This document shows positions 1 through 8,147 of a stretch of DNA of 17,435 bases, piece after piece; position 1 is the first letter of the stretch; each line of letters starts with the position of its first letter. The position numbers and the translations under genes are program-made. The notes under the pieces were generated by a model. It was not told the origin of the DNA. It worked only from the letters and a program-made list of their open reading frames with translations, and made no database searches. The stretch lies in contig CAKZXL010000741.1 of assembly GCA_937883885.1 (NCBI GenBank), positions 1-17,435 on the forward strand, given 5' to 3'. Source of the stretch: an uncultured Aquincola sp. Its GTDB lineage: Bacteria > Pseudomonadota > Gammaproteobacteria > Burkholderiales > Burkholderiaceae.

Positions 1-219
1 AACACCGCCCAGGCCCCCGGCTACGTGGCCACCGCCCTGCGCGCCGGCTTCGAGCAGCGCATCGGCGCCTGGAAGCTCACCCAGTTCGCGCGCGTGGACA
101 ACCTGTTCGACAAGGACTACGTCGGCTCGGTGATTGTCAACGAAACCAACCAGCGCTTTTTTGAGCCGGCGCCGGGGCGCACCTGGGCGTTGGGGGTGAC
201 GGGGAATTACAGCTTCTGA
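1..219 (+). CDS. TonB-dependent outer-membrane receptor, C-terminal end (partial)
   Basis: The reading frame is open from the first base and stops at TGA 217-219, giving 72 residues of a protein that begins outside the window. The segment has the look of the last strands of a TonB-dependent receptor barrel: alternating polar and hydrophobic strands, the family-typical phrase VDNLFDKDYVGS, then the late phrase PAPGRTWALGV, and a terminal aromatic residue (NYSF) that serves as the outer-membrane beta-signal. Such receptors import siderophores, cobalamin or other ligands using TonB energy. The ligand cannot be told from this fragment. It lies on the same strand as the kinase gene that starts 30 nt later, but nothing here shows that the two are functionally linked. 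Confidence 0.85.
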   Translation, partial: NTAQAPGYVATALRAGFEQRIGAWKLTQFARVDNLFDKDYVGSVIVNETNQRFFEPAPGRTWALGVTGNYSF

Positions 220-249
220 GAGGGTGGCAAGTCCAGTATCGTCGGGTTG

Positions 250-1689
250 ATGGCCACGCTCCAACCGCCCGCTGGTGACAGTCATGCGCTGCCCTTAGGC
301 ACACGTGTGTCCGAGTTCGAATTGCGGCAACGTCTCGGCGAAGGCGGTTTCAGCATCGTCTACCTCGCGTGGGACCACACGCTCGATTGCGAGGTGGCGC
401 TGAAGGAATACATGCCGGCATCGCTGGCGGCGCGCAGCGGGGGCCTGACCGTCAGTGCACGCTCGGAGCGGCATGCGGACATGTTCCATGCCGGCCTGAG
501 AAGTTTCGTCAACGAGGCGCGGCTCCTGCGCCAGTTCGATCATCCGGCCCTGGTCAAGGTCTTCCGGATCTTCGAGGCGAATGGCACCGCCTACATGGCC
601 ATGCCGTTCTACCGTGGACAGACGCTCAAGGACGTGGTGCGACAACTGGGCGGTCAAAAACCCGACGAGGACTGGCTGCTGACGCTGCTGGACCCGCTGA
701 CGCGTGCGCTGGAAGTCCTTCACGCAGCGCAGTGCTACCACCGCGACATTGCACCCGACAACATCATGTTGTTGAACCGGCGCGTCGATCAGCCCTTGCT
801 CCTGGACTTCGGCGCGGCGCGGCGCGTGATCGGTGACATGACGCAAGCGCTCACGGTGATCCTGAAGCCTGGCTATGCGCCGATTGAGCAATACGCCGAA
901 GTACCGGGCATGCGGCAAGGGCCGTGGACGGATGTCTATGCACTGGCTGCCGTCGTGTACTGGGCGCTCACGGGTCAACCTCCTGCGCCTTCCGTCGGCC
1001 GCATGATGCGCGACACGCACCAGCCGCTGGCAGCATGCGCAGGTGGCCACGTCAGCGCACGTTTCGCCGCGGCCATTGACGACGCATTGAGGGTCCATCC
1101 CAATGAGAGAACGCAGGACATTTCATCGCTGAGGCGGGCGCTGGGGCTGGGAGTATCGGCCCCAGCCTCGGCGATGGAGGTGGCGCGTCCGACCGACGAC
1201 GAAGCGACGATCATCCGGCCTGCGCCGACCTTGCAGACGTTTCCGGGCATCGCTGGTGAGCAGTCACGCGGCGGGCGAGGACGGCGCTGGGCCGTACTGG
1301 GCGCTGCTGCATTGACGGTCGCCATGGCAACCGCCTGGTGGGTCGTCCGCAAGACGGCACCGCCTGAGCCTTTGGTCGCGCCAACTGCCTCCGCTCCTGC
1401 AGCGCCCCCTGCGCCTGCGCCTGCGCCTGCGCCTGCGCCTGCGCCTGCGCCTGCGCCTGCGCCTGCGCAGCCCACTGTCGTCGAGTCCAGCGTGAAGGCG
1501 CCTGCGACTCCACGTCAAGCGCCAGCGCCGACAGTGCCGCGCCCGACAACGACGACGCCTCCCCCGCGGCCAGCCGCTGCCGAAGACGCCGCACAGCGCG
1601 CCGAGTGCGCGCGCATCCTTCAACAGTTCTCATTGGGCGATGCAAGGCCTGAACTGATTGAACGTGCCAAGACGCTGAACTGCCACTGA
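250..1689 (+). CDS. Membrane-anchored eukaryotic-like Ser/Thr protein kinase
   Basis: This is a Hanks-type kinase of 479 residues from ATG 250. A TTG one codon earlier is an alternative start, and neither has a clear Shine-Dalgarno sequence. Visible motifs, numbered from ATG 250, are the glycine loop LGEGGFSIVYLA (29-40), the ATP-binding lysine in VALKEYMP (K52), the catalytic loop HRDIAPDN (164-171), DFGAAR (186-191) and an activation/P+1 segment KPGYAPIEQY. The catalytic loop has Ala where HRDLKPEN kinases have Lys, a variant I have seen in a proteobacterial subgroup, so activity is likely but not proven. One transmembrane helix lies at about 347-366. An Ala/Pro-rich linker and a short C-terminal Cys-containing segment follow, predicted to be periplasmic. 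The kinase domain would therefore be cytoplasmic. It precedes a run of envelope genes and may control or sense them, which is inference from position. Substrates are unknown. Confidence 0.9.
   Translation: MATLQPPAGDSHALPLGTRVSEFELRQRLGEGGFSIVYLAWDHTLDCEVALKEYMPASLAARSGGLTVSARSERHADMFHAGLRSFVNEARLLRQFDHPALVKVFRIFEANGTAYMAMPFYRGQTLKDVVRQLGGQKPDEDWLLTLLDPLTRALEVLHAAQCYHRDIAPDNIMLLNRRVDQPLLLDFGAARRVIGDMTQALTVILKPGYAPIEQYAEVPGMRQGPWTDVYALAAVVYWALTGQPPAPSVGRMMRDTHQPLAACAGGHVSARFAAAIDDALRVHPNERTQDISSLRRALGLGVSAPASAMEVARPTDDEATIIRPAPTLQTFPGIAGEQSRGGRGRRWAVLGAAALTVAMATAWWVVRKTAPPEPLVAPTASAPAAPPAPAPAPAPAPAPAPAPAPAQPTVVESSVKAPATPRQAPAPTVPRPTTTTPPPRPAAAEDAAQRAECARILQQFSLGDARPELIERAKTLNCH
1411..1464 (+). 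repeat. Perfect 6-bp tandem repeat (GCGCCT x9) in kinase linker
   Basis: There are nine uninterrupted copies of GCGCCT, followed by a degenerate GCGCAG. In frame they encode Ala-Pro dipeptides, forming an extended linker just after the transmembrane helix of the kinase. The unit is a multiple of three, so slippage would lengthen or shorten the linker by two residues per copy without breaking the frame. Confidence 0.97.
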
Positions 1690-1736
1690 GCATCCACTAC
1701 GGGTATTTCGCAGCACCTCTCCGTCGATTTGAGGAT

Positions 1737-1749
1737 GTGCCGACGGCAC
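1737..1749. promoter_or_regulatory. Perfect 13-bp dyad, possible operator
   Basis: GTGCCG-A-CGGCAC is a perfect inverted repeat with a one-base centre, lying in the 123-nt gap between the kinase and the diheme lipoprotein gene. The tight spacing suits a dimeric DNA-binding protein better than an RNA hairpin. No promoter elements are clear enough around it to settle the role. Confidence 0.35.
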
Positions 1750-1753
1750 ACCC

Positions 1754-1784
1754 CCTGCCAGGATGCACTGCATCGCCCGGCAGG
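1754..1784 (+). other. Stem-loop between kinase and lipoprotein genes
   Basis: The outer arms CCTGCC (1754-1759) and GGCAGG (1779-1784) pair perfectly and enclose a second perfect pairing, GATGCA (1762-1767) with TGCATC (1769-1774). There is no T-run after it, so it is not a classical intrinsic terminator. It could attenuate or process a transcript between kinase and lipoprotein, or it could be incidental in GC-rich DNA. Confidence 0.35.
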
Positions 1785-1812
1785 ACGGCGCCGCGGTTCA
1801 AGGAGGAGCCAC

Positions 1813-4077
1813 ATGACCCGGACAGGTTGGACCGTTCACGACAAGTGCACAGGAACCTGGGTCGTGCTCGCCTGCCTGCTGGCAACGCTCGCCGGGTGCG
1901 GCGGCGGCGGTGGCAATGCGCGCGACAGCGGGGCCGACAAGACCACACTGCGCGTCGAATCCAGCGACCCCGATGGCCACACGCTGAACTACGACTGGCG
2001 CGTGACGGCCGGCACCATCGACAACCGCAATGCACGCGAGACGGTGTGGACCCTGCCCGCCGGGCCCGGCCTGCACTTCGCCTATGTCGTGGTATCGGAC
2101 GGCCAAGGCGGTTACACAGAAGCGCAGTACGCCGTCTCCAGCGACGCCATCAACAACCGCCTGCCAGCGGTCACGCCCGTTGTGCGCAGCGCGCCAGCCA
2201 TCACCAGCACGGCGATCGGCGCGGGCCGCTTGAGGCTGGTATCCGGCGATACCCTGGCCTTTGCCACAGCTGACGGTGCGAAAGAGCGGCGGGTCTACCT
2301 GCCTGATGCGGCGGTAGAGGTTCATCAAGGCGGCACGGTCGTTTTCTCCGGCACCACCGATCTGTCCGGAGAAATCGCGCTTCCCCACCTTGAGCCCGGC
2401 AGCTATGCGCTGAGGTGCGCAACGGTGGCCGGTGCACCATTGACCGCCTGCGGCGGCTCATTGAACGTCAGCGACGACAGCCCCGCCAGTGTCTCGACCG
2501 TGTCGCCCACGCTCGACGAGGGCCGCAACCTTCGGCTGTACGGCCACATTGACCTTGCAGACGGCAGCGTGTGCGGCAGCGTCAACGACTTCTTTGCGCT
2601 TCAACGCGCAGCCACCGTTCAGTTGCTGCAGGCCGACGGCACTGCACTGGCCCCTGCCGTGCGCGTCAACCGCTACGGCGACTATGCGCTGGATGCCGCC
2701 GTTGCCGCGCAGGGGCGCTTCCGACTGAAGGTGGCGTGTGAAGGCGCGAGCCAGACGCTCGACGTGCCGGCACCGGACGCCAGCGGCTACCGCGCCGCTT
2801 CGCCGGTCGAGCTCGCCTACCGCTTTGCGAATCACAGGCCGGCCATCACGCAGATGATCGCCAACGGGCCCGACGGCAACGTGCGTGGCCAGCGGATCGA
2901 ATTCGAGGAAGCGCCATCGGCAGCATTGCCCGGGCCCAATGCCTTCCTCGCCTACAAGGGTGGCGACACCCGCAACTCGGCCTGCGCGTACTACACATCG
3001 ATCGGCGCGGCAGGTGGCTGCGACGCGCAGGGCGGTCTGAAAGACCCGATCACGCTCGAAGACTGGAAACGCCAGCACAAGTTCAAGCCCTACGACGCGG
3101 GCAACGCCGAGGTCTCGGCCACCTACGTCAACCGCATGGACCTCAACCTGGTGCGGCGCATGTTGGCCACACAGACCGCAGCCGACCGCATTGCCTTCGT
3201 CGTCTGCAACCACCCCGGCCCGGAAGGTGCCTCACAACGCGAGACGGACGCTGCGGTCCAAAGCGCCCTGGACAACGAGAAGCAGGTCGCCTGCGTCGCG
3301 ATGGAGTGGTCAACCTCGCCAGGGGTGAACAGCGGCAAGCCCTTCACCAAGTTCCTGACCTTCGGCCCCGACGGCGGCCTGCTGCCATCCATCAACCTCG
3401 ACGGTCGGGGAGAGAAATACATGCCCGGCGCCTGCGTCGCCTGCCACGGCGGCACGCGCTACAGCGGCCGCTTCGACAGCAGGCCATTGGCCAACCCGCA
3501 ACTGGGCGCCGCCTTCCTACCCTTCGACACCGGCAACTACCTCTTCGCCTCGCAGCGCGGCTACAGCGAGGCTGAACAAGGTGCAGCGCTCAAGGAGCTC
3601 AATCGACTGGTGGCTGCCACCGACCAGTTCAGCCGGCTGCACACCTTGGAACGGCTTTACCAAGGCTGGTACACGGGCAGCAGCACCACCCTCGACAAGG
3701 GCTATGTGCCCGAAGCATGGCGCCAGGCCGAGGCCGGAACCGGGGGCGGCTTCACAACCCCACAGCCGGGCGCCACGAAGCTCTACCGCGAAGTGGTGGG
3801 GGGCGTTTGCCGTACCTGCCACGCGGCGATGGGCGCAGACAACCAGCGCTTCAACTTTGACAGCAACGTCTCTGCGCTGCTGGGCAGCACAACAGCGCGC
3901 GACCATTTTTGCGGAGGCTCGGCCGAGCTGGCTGTCAACGCCTCGATGCCGAACGCGCTCGCCTCTCGCAATCGGCTCACCGACCGAATCAACGCAGACC
4001 CCGAGCTGGCCGAGCTGACGCGCCGCTACCTGGGCTGCGTGACGCCATTGCCCGACCCCGCTTACGCGCGCAGGTGA
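1813..4077 (+). CDS. Diheme c-type cytochrome lipoprotein with PKD-like N-terminal domain
   Basis: I chose ATG 1813 because AAGGAGG lies just upstream (1800-1806) and because it gives a proper lipoprotein signal. Upstream in-frame starts would bury that signal. The 754-residue product has a hydrophobic segment ending in the lipobox LAGC (lipid-accepting C29) followed by a glycine run. Residues 44-112 resemble a PKD/cadherin-like beta-sandwich (SSDPDGHTLNYDW). Regions near 155-210 and 245-310 look like carboxypeptidase-regulatory or Cna-B-like folds. Two covalent heme-c motifs follow, CVACH (541-545) and CRTCH (666-670). It is therefore expected to be exported, lipidated and loaded with two hemes in the periplasm or at the outer membrane. 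I do not recognise a named enzyme family for the C-terminal half, so the redox partner or substrate is unknown. The OmpA-like lipoprotein gene starts 26 nt after its stop, which suggests one operon. Confidence 0.85.
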   Translation: MTRTGWTVHDKCTGTWVVLACLLATLAGCGGGGGNARDSGADKTTLRVESSDPDGHTLNYDWRVTAGTIDNRNARETVWTLPAGPGLHFAYVVVSDGQGGYTEAQYAVSSDAINNRLPAVTPVVRSAPAITSTAIGAGRLRLVSGDTLAFATADGAKERRVYLPDAAVEVHQGGTVVFSGTTDLSGEIALPHLEPGSYALRCATVAGAPLTACGGSLNVSDDSPASVSTVSPTLDEGRNLRLYGHIDLADGSVCGSVNDFFALQRAATVQLLQADGTALAPAVRVNRYGDYALDAAVAAQGRFRLKVACEGASQTLDVPAPDASGYRAASPVELAYRFANHRPAITQMIANGPDGNVRGQRIEFEEAPSAALPGPNAFLAYKGGDTRNSACAYYTSIGAAGGCDAQGGLKDPITLEDWKRQHKFKPYDAGNAEVSATYVNRMDLNLVRRMLATQTAADRIAFVVCNHPGPEGASQRETDAAVQSALDNEKQVACVAMEWSTSPGVNSGKPFTKFLTFGPDGGLLPSINLDGRGEKYMPGACVACHGGTRYSGRFDSRPLANPQLGAAFLPFDTGNYLFASQRGYSEAEQGAALKELNRLVAATDQFSRLHTLERLYQGWYTGSSTTLDKGYVPEAWRQAEAGTGGGFTTPQPGATKLYREVVGGVCRTCHAAMGADNQRFNFDSNVSALLGSTTARDHFCGGSAELAVNASMPNALASRNRLTDRINADPELAELTRRYLGCVTPLPDPAYARR

Positions 4078-4103
4078 TGCTGCCAACCCGAGGCTGAACC
4101 ACC

Positions 4104-5405
4104 ATGACCAACCACTGCCCTGTCTGGTTGAAAGCCTCGCCTGCGTTGCTGCTGGCTGCGCTGCTCGTGGCCTGTGGACCTTCAGGCCACACGCCCGCAT
4201 CGGCGCCAACAGCACCCACCGCCGGTACGGCCACGCCGCCGCCTTCGGCAGCACCCGGAGTGCCCCCGACAACCGCCAGCATTCATCCTCGCGACCTCGT
4301 GGCACCGGCGCCGGTACCCTTCGGCGACGCAGTTGCTCGCGCGGGCCAGCAACTGGTCGCGCAGGCGGTGCCTTATGTGGGCTATGCGCCTCGCGCCGTG
4401 GTGATCGATCCGCTGATCGACGCCAACACCGGCGCCCAGACCACCAGCACGGTGCGCATGGGCGAGCAGCTGCAGCAGGTTGTGAGAGCGGCCAGTGATC
4501 GCTGGACCGTTCAGCCCCTGACCCGGGCAGTGCTGCAGCAGGCGCCCCTGCTGCTGATCGGCACGCTGACCCCCGTCAACGTGGAGCGTGCGGTGGACAC
4601 GAAGCCTGACGCCTTCCGCGTATGGCTCACGCTGATCGACCTGCGCACCGGCCGCATCGTCGGCAAACAGCTGGACCGCGCCACCGTCGACACGGTGAAC
4701 CCCGAGCCGCTGCCCTACTACCGCGACAGCCCCACCTGGCACAAGGACCGCACGGTGCTCGGCTACATCAACTCGTGCCAGGTGAACACGAAGATCGGTG
4801 ATCCCGCTGATCCGGACTACCTCGCTCGCCTGCCGGCAGCGGCTGTCGTCAATGAAGCGATCCAGGCTTATGACGCCGGCAAGCTGCCGCAGGCCTTGCA
4901 GCTTTACCAGGAAGCACGTGCACTGGCCGAGCCGGGCGATCTGCGCGTGCTCAATGGCCTGTACCTCACCGGCTGGCAACTCGGCCAGCGGGACGTGGCG
5001 CGCGAGGCGTTCTCCGGTCTCGTCGCCTCGGGCCTGGAGCAGCAACGGCTGCCGATCAAGCTGTTGTTTCAGCCCGGCAAGACCACATTCACGACGACCG
5101 GCGACCTGCCCGAGCAATACACGATGTGGATCGCCTCGCTGGCGGACGGCGCTGGAAAAACGGCGGCCTGTGTGCGCGTGGTCGGCCATACCAGCCGCAC
5201 AGGCAGCGCCCGGCTGAACGAAACGCTCTCACGCCAGCGGGCCGAAGCGGTCAAGCGCCTGCTGGAGCGCGACAACCGCGCTCTTTCGGCAAAGCTGACC
5301 GCCGCCGGCGTCGGCTCGCGCGAAGCGCTGGTCGGACTGGGCACCGACGACGCCCGCGACGCGCTGGATCGGCGGGTCGAGTTTCGGGTGGTCAACTGCA
5401 TATAA
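4104..5405 (+). CDS. OmpA-family lipoprotein with peptidoglycan-binding C-terminus
   Basis: The 433-residue product has a lipoprotein signal ending in LLVAC (C24) and then a Pro/Ala/Thr-rich tether of about 35 residues. The central part (about 60-200), including the phrase RVWLTLIDLRTGRIVGKQL, resembles the periplasmic LpoB/CsgG/FlgO-like folds that form outer-membrane assemblies. Residues 245-310 look like a TPR-type helical repeat. Residues from about 320 to the end match an OmpA-like peptidoglycan-binding domain, with GHTSRTGSARLNETLSRQRA and a terminal DRRVEFRV. The expected location is the outer membrane inner leaflet, holding the envelope complex to the cell wall. The gene lies between the diheme lipoprotein gene and the cytochrome/ASH gene (12 nt to the next start), so it probably organises their products. 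The central-domain assignment is tentative; the lipobox and OmpA domain are clear. Confidence 0.88.
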   Translation: MTNHCPVWLKASPALLLAALLVACGPSGHTPASAPTAPTAGTATPPPSAAPGVPPTTASIHPRDLVAPAPVPFGDAVARAGQQLVAQAVPYVGYAPRAVVIDPLIDANTGAQTTSTVRMGEQLQQVVRAASDRWTVQPLTRAVLQQAPLLLIGTLTPVNVERAVDTKPDAFRVWLTLIDLRTGRIVGKQLDRATVDTVNPEPLPYYRDSPTWHKDRTVLGYINSCQVNTKIGDPADPDYLARLPAAAVVNEAIQAYDAGKLPQALQLYQEARALAEPGDLRVLNGLYLTGWQLGQRDVAREAFSGLVASGLEQQRLPIKLLFQPGKTTFTTTGDLPEQYTMWIASLADGAGKTAACVRVVGHTSRTGSARLNETLSRQRAEAVKRLLERDNRALSAKLTAAGVGSREALVGLGTDDARDALDRRVEFRVVNCI

Positions 5406-5417
5406 CCGGGAACAGAG

Positions 5418-8147
5418 ATGACAGGCCACGACCGCCTTATTTTCACCGCCTTGTTTTGGATATTGTTGTTTGCTGAACCAGTAGCAGCAGCGGATTGGCA
5501 GCAAGGCCGCGAGATATTTTCCAAAAACTGTGCGTTGTGCCACGGGGTTACTGAGAGAGGATCAAGCGGTTACATGCTGCTAGGGAAAACTGGGACACAA
5601 CTACAAACAAAAATCAACGCGGTCAAAGGGTCCAGTGGGCTTAGCAGCTCCACAAACCCTATGGGCAGCATGCCCAGCTTCAAATCCCTCGAATCCAACT
5701 CCAATACAGAGCTCAATGAAAGCATTAAGGACTTGGCAGAATACCTTTCCGCCAATAACGATGGAACCCACATCAATTACGGAGTTGCAGAAATCACAAC
5801 TTCAGCCTCCCCTCTCGACTTCGGAGACGTGCCCGCGGGCCGCAGCAAAGAGAGCTCTACAGTAGCCGCAATAACGTTCAAGGCAAAAGCCGACACCAAT
5901 CCCGTTCAGAATGTTCCGAACTATGAGGCCATTATAATCACAGGAATCCAAACAAGCGACCCCAACTTCTTGGTAGTACCACAAGACTGCCTTATCAATA
6001 ATGCGAGCACATCCATACCACCTGGCGGCAGCTGCACCATTCAAGTTAAGTTCGCACCCCAGTCGGTACAAAAGTCAACCAACCAGACCGTCTTCTTCTC
6101 GCACAATGGCCTTGGCCCGCAACAGGTCGGCAGTTTTCAGGGGAACGCGTTTGATCCAGCGCCAGTACTTCGAGCGGGCGATAACTTCGAGGCCCTGAGC
6201 CGCGGATTCGCAGTAGACACGGGGAGCAGCAAATCGCTGTGCGCAACGGTTTTCAACGATGGACGATTCGACGTACTAGACATCGATCTCCTTGCATTGA
6301 TAAACGGCACGATCGATAACCGCAATTACTATGAGATTGATGCATCGGCGGGCGCCTGTGCAAGCCCGCCAGTTCGCTGCATACCGTCCGGTTCAGCCAG
6401 CCTAACCGGCACCTTCAAAGTGGGGCCGGGCGGTAGCTGCACCCTGGCGGTGAAGTTCAACCCATCAAAGTTCGGGGTAGGAGGTGGCACCGGCACTCGA
6501 TGGGCGACAATGCAGTTAATACACAAAGGCCCCGCCCGCCTCTCGCCGTCAATAACCACGTTGAAAGGCAGCGTCACCGCCAGCCCTCTCCCGCTAATAG
6601 GCGTTTCGACCAATCCATCGGCCGACACGGAAAATCGGGTGCTGCCTTCGCTATTCGCAAGTCAGGTCGCAGGAACCACTAGCGCAGCCTGGAGCGACTT
6701 CACCGTCAGCAACACCGGCACCTCCGACGGGCTGAGGATCGCATCTGTCACACATAGCAACCCGACCGAGTTCTCGCTGACCGAAAGCTGCACGGCCGCA
6801 GGTGCGTTGGCCCAGCTGTCAAACGGCGGTAGAGCATGTCAAATCTCGTTGGTCTTTAAGCCTCTAGCCGAGCCAACTAGCCTGGGTCTGCGCTGCACCA
6901 CCGTAACGATTCACTCCGACATGTCTGGCCTCGCCGACGAACGTGTCGACGTTTGCGGCACCAGTGTGCCAACGCCGGTCCCGTCGATGACGGTCGACCC
7001 CACTTTCATCGACTTCGGCCGACGTTCGATTGGTGCTGTGTACAGCCCCCGAGCACTGGTAATAGGGAACAAGGCCGGCGCAACCGCAGCACTGCAAATC
7101 CGCTCGGTGTCGATCTCCAGCGCCGGCTTCACATGGGTGCCCGACTCAACAGCCTGCGCCGGCCGCTCCCTGGCCGCAGGAACGAGCTGCAGCCTTGCGC
7201 TGCAGTTCACCCCAAGTGACACACCGGATACGCCGTACTCGGCGGACATCGTGATCGATACCAACGATCCGATCACGCCTCGTCGCACCGTGCGGCTGTC
7301 CGCCACTGCAGTAGCTTCCGCGGTACCGGTGCTCCAGTGGCAAAGCGGGCTCACTGGGATCACCTTTTCGGACCTCGTCGTCGCAGGCCAGTCGACAATC
7401 AATCGGCAGGTCGCACGGCTGCTCAATGTCGGCCCCGGCACCACCGACGTGCAATCGATAAGGTTCATCGGTGCCGACGCTTCTAGCTTCTCAACCGACG
7501 GATGCCCGGCACAACTGCTCGAAGGCGAAAGTTGCGACATCCGGGTCAGCTTCCTTCCGGGCAGCGGCGGCACGAAACAGGCTCACCTGCAAATCACATC
7601 GGCGGGTGGTGTCGCTCCGGACACACTTCCGGTCAGGGGTCAGGCGGTGGGTGGCAGCGCGCCATACCTGCTGGTTTCGCAGTCAAGCTTGGCTTTTGGC
7701 GATGTGCGCGTCGGCGCACTGTCCGACCCAGTCGAACTGCGCTTGATCGCAGCCGGCGATGGGGTCGTCACGGTGAATGCGCTGACCGTGGACGGGCCGT
7801 TTGAGGTCGCACTGGTCAGCTGCCCCACGCCACCGTTCACGCTGCGTATCGGAAGCGACTGTACGGTGGCCATGCGCTATCGCCCAAACGCTACAACCAC
7901 CACGACCGGCACGCTGACCATCGCTGCTGAGGCGCCGGCGAGCGCCCTTACGGTGGCGTTGGAGGGGCGGACCCAGCCGAGCCCCGATGTATCCAGCGGG
8001 GGATGCAGCATGGCCAATGGCCGCCGGGGAGTGACTGATCCGATCTTGTGGTTGCTCGTCCTGGCCGCAGCAGCCGTGTTGTGGCATCGCCGTCAAAGCG
8101 CAGCCACTCAGCCTGCGATCACGAACCAACCGGGAGGGGCACGATGA
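5418..8147 (+). CDS. Secreted monoheme cytochrome fused to ASH (choice-of-anchor D) repeats with JDVT-CTERM-like sorting tail
   Basis: The 909-residue protein has a Sec signal peptide (1 to about 25) and then a cytochrome-c domain with CALCH (38-42). The likely sixth ligand is a Met in the loop MGSMPSF (M82 or M85). From about 130 to 850 it consists of beta-sandwich units of the ASH/HYDIN, choice-of-anchor D type. These recur as LDFGDVPAG, FIDFGRRSIG and LAFGDVRVG openings with GGSCTIQVKF or GTSCSLALQF strands, most carrying a Cys pair. The end is tripartite: GGCSMANG with C863, a hydrophobic helix from DPILWLL (about 874-889), and HRR. This is the standard layout of a Cys-containing C-terminal sorting signal and fits JDVT-CTERM best. 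The matching protease candidate is encoded two genes downstream. The expected fate is processing in the inner membrane and surface or outer-membrane attachment. The 17-residue tail after HRR is long, and the first 1.2 kb of the gene is low in GC. Confidence 0.85.
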   Translation: MTGHDRLIFTALFWILLFAEPVAAADWQQGREIFSKNCALCHGVTERGSSGYMLLGKTGTQLQTKINAVKGSSGLSSSTNPMGSMPSFKSLESNSNTELNESIKDLAEYLSANNDGTHINYGVAEITTSASPLDFGDVPAGRSKESSTVAAITFKAKADTNPVQNVPNYEAIIITGIQTSDPNFLVVPQDCLINNASTSIPPGGSCTIQVKFAPQSVQKSTNQTVFFSHNGLGPQQVGSFQGNAFDPAPVLRAGDNFEALSRGFAVDTGSSKSLCATVFNDGRFDVLDIDLLALINGTIDNRNYYEIDASAGACASPPVRCIPSGSASLTGTFKVGPGGSCTLAVKFNPSKFGVGGGTGTRWATMQLIHKGPARLSPSITTLKGSVTASPLPLIGVSTNPSADTENRVLPSLFASQVAGTTSAAWSDFTVSNTGTSDGLRIASVTHSNPTEFSLTESCTAAGALAQLSNGGRACQISLVFKPLAEPTSLGLRCTTVTIHSDMSGLADERVDVCGTSVPTPVPSMTVDPTFIDFGRRSIGAVYSPRALVIGNKAGATAALQIRSVSISSAGFTWVPDSTACAGRSLAAGTSCSLALQFTPSDTPDTPYSADIVIDTNDPITPRRTVRLSATAVASAVPVLQWQSGLTGITFSDLVVAGQSTINRQVARLLNVGPGTTDVQSIRFIGADASSFSTDGCPAQLLEGESCDIRVSFLPGSGGTKQAHLQITSAGGVAPDTLPVRGQAVGGSAPYLLVSQSSLAFGDVRVGALSDPVELRLIAAGDGVVTVNALTVDGPFEVALVSCPTPPFTLRIGSDCTVAMRYRPNATTTTTGTLTIAAEAPASALTVALEGRTQPSPDVSSGGCSMANGRRGVTDPILWLLVLAAAAVLWHRRQSAATQPAITNQPGGAR

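Noticed and set aside
975..1623. Long minus-strand frames opposite the kinase linker rich in Ala/Gly, Gln/Ala or Arg
   Set aside because: They are the antisense readings of the GCGCCT repeat and GC-rich linker, with no ribosome site or family resemblance; the plus-strand kinase explains the region.
1729..1812. Upstream in-frame starts for the diheme lipoprotein
   Set aside because: They would add an Arg-rich stretch in front of the signal peptide; ATG 1813 has an ideal AAGGAGG and leaves the lipobox at a normal distance.
4182..5189. A 335-codon minus-strand frame opposite the OmpA-like lipoprotein
   Set aside because: It is a composition shadow; the plus strand has a lipobox and an OmpA domain and fits the operon spacing.
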